This document shows, in pieces, positions 47,612 to 55,972 of a DNA stretch of 59,218 bases. Each line of letters opens with the position of its first letter. The first letter of the stretch is position 1. The notes beneath the pieces are model-generated. The model searched no databases and was not told the origin of the DNA. It saw nothing but the letters and a program-made list of their open reading frames with translations. Position numbers and translations under genes: made by a program. Location: positions 1 through 59,218 of the forward strand of contig JAFKMZ010000019.1 in assembly GCA_017305055.1 (NCBI GenBank), written 5' to 3'. Source of the stretch: Lysobacterales bacterium (GTDB lineage: Bacteria; Pseudomonadota; Gammaproteobacteria; Xanthomonadales; Rhodanobacteraceae).

Positions 47612-48616
47612 CTAGCCCGTATATCCGTGTTGATGCGGAGCGTCCCGTATGACCTCGAAGGCGTGCAGGATGCCGGGGATCAACGCGTCCAGATATTCGC
47701 TCGCGCCGCGCGTGCTGCCGGGCAGGGTGATGACCAGGGTCTTGCCGATCAGCCCGGCCACGCCGCGTGAGAGCATGGCGTAGGGCATGCGCCGCTGGCC
47801 GTGGGCGCGGGCGGCTTCCATGATCCCGGGGATTTCCGGCTGCAGCAGCGGGCGGATGGTCTCGACCGTGCGGTCGCGCGTGCCGATGCCGGTGCCACCG
47901 ACGGTCACGATCAGCGCCACATGGCGCTCCGTCCAGTGTTTGATCCGCGCCGCAAGTTCGGCCGGCTCATCGGCGATCACGTCGGCCTGCGGACACTCGA
48001 TGCCTGCAGCGTGCAGCCGTTCGCGCACCGCTGCGCCGGCATGGTCCTGGGCGCGGCCGGCCGCCACCGTATCCGAGAGCACGATGACCGCGCCGGACAG
48101 CGCAGGCTCGACGTGGCGGCGGTAGTGGGATTTGCCGCCGCGCTTTTCGAGCAGGTGGATATCGCCAATCACGAGGTCGGTGCCTGCGTGCGGCTTGAGC
48201 ATGTCATACAAGGTCAGGGCGGCAACGCTGGCACCAGTCAGCGCTTCCATCTCGACGCCGGTGTTGGCAATCGTCAGCACCTCGACTTCGGTGCGCACCC
48301 AATCGTCACCCAGCTCGAACTTCACCTTGGCATCCTGGATCGCCAGTGGATGGCAGAGCGGAATCAGCTCCCAGGTACGTTTGACGGCCATGACGGCGGC
48401 GATGCGCGCGGCAGCGAGCGCGTCGCCCTTGTCGGTGCGCCGCTCACGCAGCAGGGGCAGGCAGAATGCCGGCATGTGGATGGTGGCGCCCGCGCGGGCG
48501 CTGCGCAGCGTATCCGGCTTGCTGGCGACGCTTTTCATGCCGCCGCCACGCCCGACGCCTGTTTCTGCCGGCGGGGTGGCGGTCGCGTGTGGAGTGTGGT
48601 CGTCGTGCATGGTCAT
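47612..48616 (-). CDS. moaCB: Bifunctional molybdopterin synthesis protein MoaC/MoaB (fusion)
   Basis: A 334-residue fusion. Residues about 28-170 are MoaC, which finishes cyclic pyranopterin monophosphate: LCHP (87-90) and GVEMEALTGASVAALTLYDM (120-139) are its active-site signatures. Residues about 173-330 are a MoaB/MogA-like domain that binds molybdopterin, with TVGGTGIGTRDRT (238-250) and LPGSTRGASEYLD (298-310). The N-terminal 26 residues are low-complexity; translation might begin at the ATG for residue 27 (position 48538). It is the last gene of the minus-strand moaA-moaE-moaD-moaCB cluster. Confidence 0.93.
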   Translation of the reverse strand: MTMHDDHTPHATATPPAETGVGRGGGMKSVASKPDTLRSARAGATIHMPAFCLPLLRERRTDKGDALAAARIAAVMAVKRTWELIPLCHPLAIQDAKVKFELGDDWVRTEVEVLTIANTGVEMEALTGASVAALTLYDMLKPHAGTDLVIGDIHLLEKRGGKSHYRRHVEPALSGAVIVLSDTVAAGRAQDHAGAAVRERLHAAGIECPQADVIADEPAELAARIKHWTERHVALIVTVGGTGIGTRDRTVETIRPLLQPEIPGIMEAARAHGQRRMPYAMLSRGVAGLIGKTLVITLPGSTRGASEYLDALIPGILHAFEVIRDAPHQHGYTG

Positions 48617-48623
48617 GGCTGGG

Positions 48624-48902
48624 TCAGCCTCCGCTTACTGGGGGCAGCAGGACCAGCACCTCGCCGTCCTGGAGTTGTGCGTCCCGCCTGACGACCTGGT
48701 CGCCGATCGCACACGCCGTATGCGCGAGGTATCCGCGCACCGCGGGAACGTCCAGCGCGAGGCGCTCCAGGATGTCGGCCACGCTGGCCGGCAAACTGGT
48801 TACCGCGACATCGCGTGTGCGTCCGCCGCATATCTGTTCGAGGATGCCGAAACACTGCACTTCGACCCGATGTTCCACGGCAATTCCCATCTCAGCTGGC
48901 AT
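48624..48902 (-). CDS. moaD: Molybdopterin synthase sulfur carrier subunit
   Basis: A ubiquitin-fold protein of 92 residues that ends in PPVSGG; the C-terminal Gly-Gly is adenylated and thiocarboxylated by MoeB to donate sulfur to molybdopterin. VEVQCFGILEQI forms the first strand and DGEVLVLLPPVSGG the end. The ATG at 48902 overlaps the moaE stop; ATG 48890 is an alternative and gives 88 residues. Similarity in the middle is low, as is usual for MoaD. Confidence 0.88.
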   Translation of the reverse strand: MPAEMGIAVEHRVEVQCFGILEQICGGRTRDVAVTSLPASVADILERLALDVPAVRGYLAHTACAIGDQVVRRDAQLQDGEVLVLLPPVSGG

Positions 48903-49383
48903 GCAGTTCGCAGCCCTTGACGTAGGCATGGCTGCCGTCAGCATAGGTTTCGTATTTCCAGATCGGCACCTGGTGCTTGACCGTGTCGATCGCGTAGCGT
49001 CCGGCCTCGAATGCCGCGGCGCGGTGCACGGCGCGCACCACCACCACGACGCTCATGTCGCCGATGGCGAGATCGCCGATGCGGTGGCGGATTTCGCAAT
49101 GCGTGATGTCGAAGCGCTGGAGGGTGGCCTGTTCGATATCCGCCATGGCTTTTTCCGCGAGCGGCGCATAGGCGGAATAGTTGATGGCGGTGACCCTGCG
49201 GCCGTCGTTGTGCAGCCGTACCGTGCCGGCAAACACCACCAGCGCGCCGCATTCCGGCGATTCGGTGGCGCCCAGCAGCGGGTCGAGTTCCAGCGGCTGG
49301 CTGGTCAGGCGCGTGGCCTGATCGACCTCGTAGCCAGGCGGCGGTGTCGCCGGTCCAGTCGGGTTTGACGCTTGCTCGTGCAC
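48892..49383 (-). CDS. moaE: Molybdopterin synthase catalytic subunit
   Basis: A 163-residue protein. The core shows ALVVFAGTVRLHNDGR, INYSAYAPLAEKAM, ITHCEIRHRIGDLAIGD and the active-site end VKHQVPIWKYE with the catalytic lysines. It accepts the MoaD thiocarboxylate to build the dithiolene. The GTG at 49383 is the only reasonable start near the family N-terminus; about 30 residues before the core are Pro/Thr-rich and may be linker. It stands 20 bp after moaA. Confidence 0.93.
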   Translation of the reverse strand: MHEQASNPTGPATPPPGYEVDQATRLTSQPLELDPLLGATESPECGALVVFAGTVRLHNDGRRVTAINYSAYAPLAEKAMADIEQATLQRFDITHCEIRHRIGDLAIGDMSVVVVVRAVHRAAAFEAGRYAIDTVKHQVPIWKYETYADGSHAYVKGCELHAS

Positions 49384-49403
49384 GGTTACGCCTGCGCTTG
49401 GGC

Positions 49404-50444
49404 TCAACCGCCAATATAGGACATCTCGATCTTCCTGCGCCCCTGGATCGCCGGGGTTGCCTGGCTGCGCAGTTCCGAATAGCGGTCCCGTCGCCCGCCC
49501 CAGACGCCGGCGATACGGTCGCGCAGCGTGTCGTCGCTGGCGCCGCTTCGCAGCAGGTCGCGCAGCTTGGTGCCGGCCGCGGCGAACAGGCAGGTATACA
49601 GCATGCCTTCGGCGGACAGGCGCGCGCGCGTGCACCCCCCGCAAAATGGTCTGGTCACCGACGCGATGGCGCCTATCTCGCCCGCACCGTCGCGGTAGCG
49701 CCAGCGCCTCGCCACCTCGCCCGGATAGTTGGGCACGATGGGTTCAAGCGGCCAGCGCGCGTCAATGCGCGCGAGCACCTCGTCGATCGCTACTACATCC
49801 TGCAGGCGCCAGCCGTTGGTGGTGCCGACGTCCATGTATTCGATATAGCGCAGGATGTGCCCGCTGCCGCGGAAGTGCCCGGCCATGGCCTCGATGCCGT
49901 GGTCATTGGCGCCGCGCTTCACCACCATGTTGACCTTGACCGGGCCGAGCCCGGCGGCAGCGGCATGGTCGATCGCCTCGAGCACGCGCCGCACGGGGAA
50001 GCCGACGCCATTCATGGCCTGGAAGGTCGCATCATCGAGCGCGTCCAGGCTCACGGTGATGCGCCCGAGTCCCGCGTCTTTCAGCCGCCGGGCCTGGTCG
50101 GCGGTCAGCAGGGAGCCATTGGTGGTCAGGCTGAGATCACTGATCCCGGGGATCGGGGCCAGCAGACCGACCAGCTGTTCGATGCCCTTGCGCACCAACG
50201 GTTCGCCGCCGGTGATGCGCAACTTGCTGACACCGAGGGCGGCGAACAAGCGCGCGAGGCGGGCGATCTCCTCGAACGAGAGCAGGCTGGCCCGCGGCAG
50301 GAACGCGTGGTCGGCGCCAAAGAGCTCCCTCGGCATGCAATAGGTGCAGCGGAAGTTGCAACGGTCGGTGACGGAGATGCGCAGGTCGCGCATCGCACGG
50401 CCGAACGCGTCTGGGGTCGACATGCCGCGCAACGCCTCATTCAT
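49404..50444 (-). CDS. moaA: GTP 3',8-cyclase (radical SAM)
   Basis: A 346-residue radical SAM enzyme that begins molybdopterin synthesis from GTP. The first [4Fe-4S] cluster is bound by Cys29, Cys33 and Cys36 ([13 protein letters not shown]). [10 protein letters not shown] binds SAM. The second cluster site is the C-terminal [10 protein letters not shown] with a later Cys in MLYTCLF. The C-terminal Gly-Gly (MSYIGG) is intact. It is the first gene of the minus-strand moa cluster. Confidence 0.97.
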   Translation of the reverse strand: MNEALRGMSTPDAFGRAMRDLRISVTDRCNFRCTYCMPRELFGADHAFLPRASLLSFEEIARLARLFAALGVSKLRITGGEPLVRKGIEQLVGLLAPIPGISDLSLTTNGSLLTADQARRLKDAGLGRITVSLDALDDATFQAMNGVGFPVRRVLEAIDHAAAAGLGPVKVNMVVKRGANDHGIEAMAGHFRGSGHILRYIEYMDVGTTNGWRLQDVVAIDEVLARIDARWPLEPIVPNYPGEVARRWRYRDGAGEIGAIASVTRPFCGGCTRARLSAEGMLYTCLFAAAGTKLRDLLRSGASDDTLRDRIAGVWGGRRDRYSELRSQATPAIQGRRKIEMSYIGG

Positions 50445-50460
50445 AGCCTGTGGAGATTAG

Positions 50461-50488
50461 CCTATACAAGGTCGTCTGCCATGGTCCA
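50461..50488 (-). promoter_or_regulatory. Possible promoter of moaA
   Basis: On the minus strand TGGACC (50488-50483) and TATAGG (50466-50461) are 16 bp apart, 16 bp before the moaA ATG. The leader would be only about 10 nt, which leaves no room for a Moco riboswitch. Both hexamers match the consensus at four of six positions, so this is tentative. Confidence 0.35.
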
Positions 50489-50577
50489 CGGTACGCCAGG
50501 TGTGGTTGGCGCACTTTGCGGTTGCATTCCATACTCGCGTGCAGCGGGCCCCGCGGGCGATGGGCGGAGGGATATCG

Positions 50578-51699
50578 ATGGTTGCTGGCGCAACGAGGTC
50601 CGGGACATCCGTGGTGGTGCTGGTGGGCACTCGCAAGGGGCTGTTCACGGTGCACGCCGATGCGGCCAGGCAGGCGTGGCAGGTGACCGGCCCGCACCTC
50701 GCCGGTTATGAAATCCAGCGCGCGTTTCTCGACCGGCGCTGTCCGGGCCGCGGTTACGCCCTGGCCGAGCACCCTGTCTGGGGCAAGCACGTGTACCGCA
50801 CGGAGGACGCCGACCACAGTTGGCAGGTGCTGCGCGAAATCCCGCGGCATCGGCAGGACGAGTCGCCTGCCAGCGTCAGTATGCTGTGGAGCATCGCGCC
50901 TGGGGCGGATGCCGAGCCCGATACGCTGTATGCGGGCATCGAGCCGCCGGGCCTGTTCGTCAGTCGCGACCGCGGCGAAAGCTGGAGCGCCTTGGACGCC
51001 TTCAACCAGCACCCGACCCGGGCCAGCTGGTCGCCGGCCAAGGGAGGTCTGGCGGTGCACTCGATCCAGGCCGATGCGCACGATCCGGCGCGGCTCTTCG
51101 TGGCCTTGTCCGCAGGCGGCGTGTATCGCAGCATCGACGCCGGGCGGAGTTTCCAGCCGCTCAACCAGGGTGTGCGCGCGCCGTATCTTCCCGCGGCGGC
51201 GCCCGCAAGTGGCCAGTGCGTGCACCGGATCCTGCTGCATCCGCGTGATCCGCTGCGGCTGTATCAGCAAAGCCACTGCGGCACCTACCGCAGCGACGAT
51301 GGCGGCGACCATTGGCAGGAAATCACCGAAGGGCTGCCAAGCGATTTTGGTTATGCCCTGGCCAGCGATCCGGCCGACCCCGACAGCGTGCTGGTCATAC
51401 CGGAGCGCAACAGCCAGTTCCGCGCCACCGTGGATGGCCGCATCCGCGTGTACCGGTCGCGGGACGCCGGGCGGCACTGGACTGCACTGGAGGACGGTTT
51501 GCCGCAGGCCAACGCGTGGGTGACGGTCCTGCGCGACGGGCTTGCCAGCGATGGCCTCGATCCGTGCGGCTTCTACTTCGGCACGTCGAGTGGGCACCTG
51601 TTTGCCAGCGCAGATGGCGGCGACCACTGGCGGCTGGTGTGCGGCTTTCTGCCCGGCATCCTGTCGGTCTCGGCCCATGCGCTGGAGCCGGCGACGTGA
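50578..51699 (+). CDS. Cytoplasmic Asp-box (BNR/VPS10-like) repeat protein
   Basis: A 373-residue beta-propeller-type protein. Asp-box motifs are GLFVSRDRGESW, GVYRSIDAGRSF, GTYRSDDGGDHW, RVYRSRDAGRHW and HLFASADGGDHW; the N-terminus VVVLVGTRKGLFTVHAD resembles proteins often called exo-alpha-sialidase or glycosyl hydrolase. No signal peptide is seen, unlike the large repeat protein at 10499-13720. GGAGG stands 7 bp before the ATG. It leads an operon with a YqeC-like protein, a MoaD/ThiS-like carrier and a MoeB-like enzyme, so a role with sulfur transfer or cofactor insertion is suggested by context only. Function unknown. Confidence 0.8.
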   Translation: MVAGATRSGTSVVVLVGTRKGLFTVHADAARQAWQVTGPHLAGYEIQRAFLDRRCPGRGYALAEHPVWGKHVYRTEDADHSWQVLREIPRHRQDESPASVSMLWSIAPGADAEPDTLYAGIEPPGLFVSRDRGESWSALDAFNQHPTRASWSPAKGGLAVHSIQADAHDPARLFVALSAGGVYRSIDAGRSFQPLNQGVRAPYLPAAAPASGQCVHRILLHPRDPLRLYQQSHCGTYRSDDGGDHWQEITEGLPSDFGYALASDPADPDSVLVIPERNSQFRATVDGRIRVYRSRDAGRHWTALEDGLPQANAWVTVLRDGLASDGLDPCGFYFGTSSGHLFASADGGDHWRLVCGFLPGILSVSAHALEPAT

Positions 51700-52463
51700 G
51701 CGACGCCGAATTGTTGGATGTCTTCTACGCGCGCCACGGGATCGTGTGCGCGGTGGGTGCTGGCGGCAAGAAGACCACGCTGTACCGTCTGCTGGCCGCG
51801 CACCCTGGGCGTGCGGCGTTCACCTCCACCGTGTTCACCTATACGTTTCCCGACGACCTTGCGGCGCATGCGCTGGTGGCGTCGCCGCGATCGATCGTCG
51901 ACGACGTGGTGGCTGCGGCGCGGACCCAATCCAAGCTGGCGTTTGCGTGCCCGTCCGAAAAAGCGGGGCGTCAGGTCGGGCTCACGCCCGCGCAGGTCGC
52001 CGAGTGCCACCAACGGGCGGGGTTCGACCTCACCCTGGTCAAGGCCGACGGCGCACGCATGCGACTGATCAAGGCGCCCGATGCCCACGAGCCCAATCCG
52101 GTGCCCGGGGCGACGACGGTGCTGGCGCTGGTCTCGGCCCGGGTGATTGGCCTGCCGCTGACGGCTCGCTGCGCACACCGCCCCGAGCGCGTGGCGGCAG
52201 TGACGGGGACGGCGGAAGGCGAGGCCTTGACGCCCCTGCACGTGGCGCGCCTGATCGCCTCCGCCGACGGCCTGCTGCGCGGGGTCGGCGAGGCGCGCGT
52301 GGTGCCGGTCCTCAACATGGCGGAGAGCCCGCAGGAGCGTGCCGGCGCGTGGCAGGCGGCGCGCATCGCGCTGGAATTGAGCGACCGCTACGATCGCGTC
52401 GTGATCGCCGCGATGCGTGCCGAGCAGCCGATCGTCGAGGTGGTCGAGCGTGCGGGCGGGTGA
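51696..52463 (+). CDS. YqeC-like accessory protein for molybdenum hydroxylases
   Basis: A 255-residue protein with a P-loop-like GAGGKKTTL (21-29) near the N-terminus, then VKADGARMRLIKAP and a VVPVLNMAESP segment, matching the YqeC family named as accessory factors of selenium-dependent molybdenum hydroxylases. The GTG at 51696 overlaps the stop of the upstream repeat protein (GTGA). No selenium-dependent hydroxylase is visible in the window; a more general role in molybdenum cofactor handling is possible. Confidence 0.75.
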   Translation: MSDAELLDVFYARHGIVCAVGAGGKKTTLYRLLAAHPGRAAFTSTVFTYTFPDDLAAHALVASPRSIVDDVVAAARTQSKLAFACPSEKAGRQVGLTPAQVAECHQRAGFDLTLVKADGARMRLIKAPDAHEPNPVPGATTVLALVSARVIGLPLTARCAHRPERVAAVTGTAEGEALTPLHVARLIASADGLLRGVGEARVVPVLNMAESPQERAGAWQAARIALELSDRYDRVVIAAMRAEQPIVEVVERAGG

Positions 52464-52498
52464 GCGGAGGCGGGTGTGGCGCATGTTATTCTGCGGCG

Positions 52499-52810
52499 GT
52501 GAACGCACGTCCGGACCTTGCCAACCGCAGCGTGCCGCGGGTGACGTTGCTGATCCCCGCGGCACTGCGTATGCACTGTGCCGGTGCCGAGGTCATCGCC
52601 CTGGACGCGGCGACGGTGCGCGCGGCGCTCATGGCTGCAGGTTTGCGCCACGCGTCCCTGGTGCAACATGTGTTGACCCGCGACGGCCAGCTGCGACCGT
52701 TCGTGAAGATTTTCGTGCGCAGCGACGATGTGCGTGACCACCAGGGGCTCGACACACCGCTGCTCGACGGTGACCGCGTGATGATCGTCCCCTCGGTGGC
52801 TGGTGGCTGA
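52499..52810 (+). CDS. MoaD/ThiS family sulfur carrier (CysO-like)
   Basis: A 103-residue ubiquitin-fold protein that ends in MIVPSVAGG with the functional C-terminal Gly-Gly. The middle QLRPFVKIFVRSDDVRDHQG resembles CysO-type carriers, in which the FVxIFVN(D/S)xDVR pattern is conserved, rather than the MoaD at 48624. Such carriers deliver sulfur as a C-terminal thiocarboxylate after activation by a MoeB/ThiF-like enzyme, which is encoded next. The GTG at 52499 is the likely start; a GTG at 52532 would also give a complete fold. Confidence 0.85.
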   Translation: MNARPDLANRSVPRVTLLIPAALRMHCAGAEVIALDAATVRAALMAAGLRHASLVQHVLTRDGQLRPFVKIFVRSDDVRDHQGLDTPLLDGDRVMIVPSVAGG

Positions 52811-52844
52811 GCGGCGCGACCGTGTGCGGCGGAGTGGCTGAAGC

Positions 52845-54011
52845 ATGAAGGCAAGAGACCGGAGACTCGCGCAATTGCGCGTCGCCATTCCCGAAATCGC
52901 GCCGGCGCAAGCCCTGGCCCTGCTGCAGCGTGGCGCGGTGCTGGTCGACGTGCGCGAGCACGGGGAAATCGCCCAAGGTCTGGCCGATGGCGCCGTGGCG
53001 CTTGCCCGAGATTCCCTGGAACTGTGCATCGAGGACCTGGCGCCCGATCCGGCACAGCCGCTGCTGGTCATCTGCGGCAGCGGTGTGCGTTCGCTGTTTG
53101 CGGCCCACAGCCTGCGCGAGCTGGGTTATCAGGACGTGCGCTCGGTTGCCGGTGGCTTCAACCGCTGGAAGGACGAGGGTCTGCCGTTCCACCTGCCGAA
53201 GCTGCTCGACGCCGATGCGCGGCTGCGTTACGCGCGGCAGATCATCCTGCCCGAGGTCGGCGAGGCCGGTCAGCAAAAGTTGCTGGACGCGCGCGTGCTG
53301 CTCGTCGGCGCTGGTGGCCTGGGCGCTCCGGCGGCGCTGTATCTCGCCGCGGCCGGGATCGGCACGCTCGGCCTGGTGGACCATGACCTGGTCGAGCGCA
53401 GCAATTTGAATCGCCAGGTGATCCACACCGATGACCGGGTAGGCGAGCCCAAGGTGGAGTCCGCACGGCGTGCGCTGTTGGCGCTGAACCCCGCGGTCCG
53501 GGTGCAGACGCACCCGGTGCGCCTGGCGCCGGAGAATGTGGAGGACATTTTTTCCGGCTACGACGTCATCGTCGACGGTTGCGACAACTTCGCCACCCAT
53601 TACCTGGCCAACGATGCCTGCGTGCGCCTTGGCTTGCCGTGCGTGCATGGTTCGATTTTCCGCTACGACGCGCAGATCAGCGTGTTCTGGCCGGCGGCAC
53701 CCGGCGGTGGGCCGTGCTACCGCTGCCTGTATGCGGAACCGCCGCCGCCGGAGCTGGCGCCCTCCTGCAACGAGGCTGGCGTGCTGGGTGTCGTGCCGGG
53801 GGTGGTCGGCTTGCTGGAGGCGACCGAGGCGCTGAAGCTGGTGCTCGGCGTGGGGCGCCCCCTGGTCGGCAGGCTGCTCTGCTATGACGCGCTCAACCTG
53901 AGCTTCCACGAACTCAACGTGCGGCCTGATCCGGCCTGTGCCTGCTGCGGCGCGGGCAAGACCTTTCCGGGGTATGGCAAATATGGGCAATCCTGCAATG
54001 CCGCCATCTGA
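52845..54011 (+). CDS. moeB: Rhodanese-MoeB/ThiF fusion (sulfur carrier adenylyltransferase)
   Basis: A 388-residue protein. The N-terminal domain (about 13-115) is a rhodanese with active-site Cys77 in VICGSGVRS. The C-terminal domain (about 123-388) is an E1-like adenylyltransferase: GAGGLGAPAA (155-164), DHDLVERSNLNRQ (179-191), DGCDNFATHY and zinc ligands Cys291, Cys294 (CYRC) with Cys365 and Cys368. It activates the Gly-Gly end of MoaD-type carriers and may itself supply persulfide sulfur. In MoeZ-type fusions the rhodanese domain is at the C-terminus; here the order is reversed. Confidence 0.92.
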   Translation: MKARDRRLAQLRVAIPEIAPAQALALLQRGAVLVDVREHGEIAQGLADGAVALARDSLELCIEDLAPDPAQPLLVICGSGVRSLFAAHSLRELGYQDVRSVAGGFNRWKDEGLPFHLPKLLDADARLRYARQIILPEVGEAGQQKLLDARVLLVGAGGLGAPAALYLAAAGIGTLGLVDHDLVERSNLNRQVIHTDDRVGEPKVESARRALLALNPAVRVQTHPVRLAPENVEDIFSGYDVIVDGCDNFATHYLANDACVRLGLPCVHGSIFRYDAQISVFWPAAPGGGPCYRCLYAEPPPPELAPSCNEAGVLGVVPGVVGLLEATEALKLVLGVGRPLVGRLLCYDALNLSFHELNVRPDPACACCGAGKTFPGYGKYGQSCNAAI

Positions 54012-54624
54012 GCCGGCGGCCTATCCACGTCAGCGGATCACGGCCGGCATCCTGGCCGGCGGCCGGGCCACGCGCATGGGCGGAGTGGACAAGGGCCTGG
54101 TCGAGCTTGGTGGACGGCCGATGGTGGAATACGTGCTGGACGTGTTGCGTGCGCAGACGGCGCGGGTCCTGATCAATGCCAACCGCAGCGTCGAGGTGTA
54201 CGCGGGCTACGGTGTGCCGGTGGTGGCGGACCGGCAGGAAGGCTTTCTCGGGCCGCTCGCCGGCATTGCCAGCCTGATGGCTGCCGCGGGCACGGAGTGG
54301 CTGCTGATTGCCCCGTGCGACAGCCCCCAGCTGCCTGACGACCTTGGGCTGCGCCTGTGGCAGGCGATTGCACGCGACGGCGCAGATCTTGGCGTCGCCC
54401 ACAGCGGCGAGCGCCTTGAACCGGTGTTTGCCTTGTTGCGCTGTGCGCTGCGCGGGGACCTGGAAGCGTATCTGGGCGCAGGCGAGCGCAAGATCGATCG
54501 CTGGTACCGGCGCCAGAAGATGGCCACGGCGGATTTTTCCGACTGTCCAGGGATGTTCGTCAACGTCAACACCTTGTCCGAGCGCGACCTGTTGGCGACG
54601 CAGTTGCGGCAGTCCCGCTCCTGA
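53983..54624 (+). CDS. mobA: Molybdenum cofactor guanylyltransferase
   Basis: A 213-residue nucleotidyltransferase that joins GMP to molybdopterin to give the bis-MGD form used by formate dehydrogenases. The GTP motif ILAGGRATRMGGVDKGLVEL lies at 23-42, PLAGIASLM and APCDSPQLP follow, and VNVNT is near the end. Starts at 53974, 53983 and 53998 are all possible; each overlaps the moeB end. The need for MGD fits the formate dehydrogenase genes downstream. Confidence 0.93.
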   Translation: MGNPAMPPSEPAAYPRQRITAGILAGGRATRMGGVDKGLVELGGRPMVEYVLDVLRAQTARVLINANRSVEVYAGYGVPVVADRQEGFLGPLAGIASLMAAAGTEWLLIAPCDSPQLPDDLGLRLWQAIARDGADLGVAHSGERLEPVFALLRCALRGDLEAYLGAGERKIDRWYRRQKMATADFSDCPGMFVNVNTLSERDLLATQLRQSRS

Positions 54625-54695
54625 GTCTGCCGTTACCGCCGCACCCGACAGGATGCGATACCGGAATGGACACCCGGCTCCCAGCAGGAATGGTC

Positions 54696-55964
54696 ATGCA
54701 CAAGCAGGAACAGGCAGCGGTCGCGGACGGCAAGGGTGGCAAGTCCACAGCGTTGTCGCTGGAGGACGCGCGCGCGCGGATTCTCGCGCAACTGACGCCG
54801 GTGGCGTTGCTGGAGCAGGTTCCGCTGCGCGCCGCGCTGGGGCGGATCCTTGGCGCCGGGATTCTCGCGCGCCTGGATGTGCCGGCACACACCAACTCGG
54901 CGATGGACGGCTATGCCGTGCGCGTAGCCGACCTGCCGGCCACAGGCGGTGTCTCGCTGGCCCTGGTGGGCGAGTCGTTCGCTGGCCATCCGTTCGCGGA
55001 CGAGGTCGGGCCAGGGCAGTGCGTGCGGATCATGACTGGGGCGGTGCTGCCGCGCGGTGCCGACACCGTGGTGATCCAGGAAGACGTGGTGGCGGAGGGT
55101 GCACTGGTGCGCATGGGCGCAGGCCATCGGCGCGGTCAGCACGTGCGGCATGCCGGTGAGGATCTGGCGGCTGGAGCCACCGTGCTGGTGGCCGGGCGCC
55201 GGGTGGGCGCCGCCGACCTGGGCCTGCTGGCCTCGATCGGCGTGGCCGAGGTGACCGTCAGACGACGCCTGCGCGTGGCATTTTTTTCCACCGGAGACGA
55301 GTTGCGGTCGCTGGGTGAGCCGCTGGGCGAGGGCGACATCTATGACAGCAACCGCTACACCCTGTACGGGCTGCTGACGCGCTTTGGTGCCGAGGTCATC
55401 GATCTTGGGGTGGTGCGCGATGAGCCCGTGGCCCTGCGCGAGGCATTCGCGCGCGCGGGCGCCGCTGCCGACGTCGTACTGACCAGCGGCGGCGTGTCGG
55501 TGGGTGCCGCGGATCATGTCCGCGACGTGTTGGCCGAAGCGGGCGAAGTGGATTTCTGGAAGATCAACATGAAGCCCGGCAAGCCGGTGGCGTTTGGCCG
55601 TCTGCATGCGGGGGCCGCATTCTTCGGCCTGCCGGGCAATCCCGTGTCCGCCATGGTCACCTTCCTTCAGGTGGTGCGCCCGGCCCTGGACCATATGGCT
55701 GGTGCCACCGCGCAACCGCCACTGGTCTTGACCGCGCGCGCCGGCGAGCCGCTGGAGAAGGGTGGCCGCCGCCGGGAATTCCAGCGCGGCCTGCTGGCGA
55801 GCGGAGACGATGGGGAGCTGGTCGTGCGCCCCGCGGCACCCCAGGGCTCAGGCATCCTGCGCTCCATGAGTGCCGCCAATTGCTTCATCGTCTTGCCCGA
55901 GGAGGGCGGTCCGGTGGCCGCCGGCGACCTGGTGTGCGTCGAGCCGTTTGCCGAGGGCTGGTGA
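54696..55964 (+). CDS. moeA: Molybdopterin molybdenumtransferase
   Basis: A 422-residue enzyme that inserts molybdate into adenylated molybdopterin. It has NSAMDGYAVR (67-76), MTGAVLPRGADTVV, FFSTGDEL, YDSNRYTL, LTSGGVSVGAADH, KINMKPGKPVAFG and GLPGNPVSAM. AGGA stands 6 bp before the ATG at 54696. It lies 71 bp after mobA and ends 8 bp before the convergent DUF6494 gene. Confidence 0.96.
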   Translation: MHKQEQAAVADGKGGKSTALSLEDARARILAQLTPVALLEQVPLRAALGRILGAGILARLDVPAHTNSAMDGYAVRVADLPATGGVSLALVGESFAGHPFADEVGPGQCVRIMTGAVLPRGADTVVIQEDVVAEGALVRMGAGHRRGQHVRHAGEDLAAGATVLVAGRRVGAADLGLLASIGVAEVTVRRRLRVAFFSTGDELRSLGEPLGEGDIYDSNRYTLYGLLTRFGAEVIDLGVVRDEPVALREAFARAGAAADVVLTSGGVSVGAADHVRDVLAEAGEVDFWKINMKPGKPVAFGRLHAGAAFFGLPGNPVSAMVTFLQVVRPALDHMAGATAQPPLVLTARAGEPLEKGGRRREFQRGLLASGDDGELVVRPAAPQGSGILRSMSAANCFIVLPEEGGPVAAGDLVCVEPFAEGW

Positions 55965-55972
55965 CAGCCGCC

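Noticed and set aside
50445-50577. Moco riboswitch upstream of moaA
   Set aside because: The best promoter candidate leaves only about 10 nt of leader and the 133-bp gap shows no extended paired structure of the required size.
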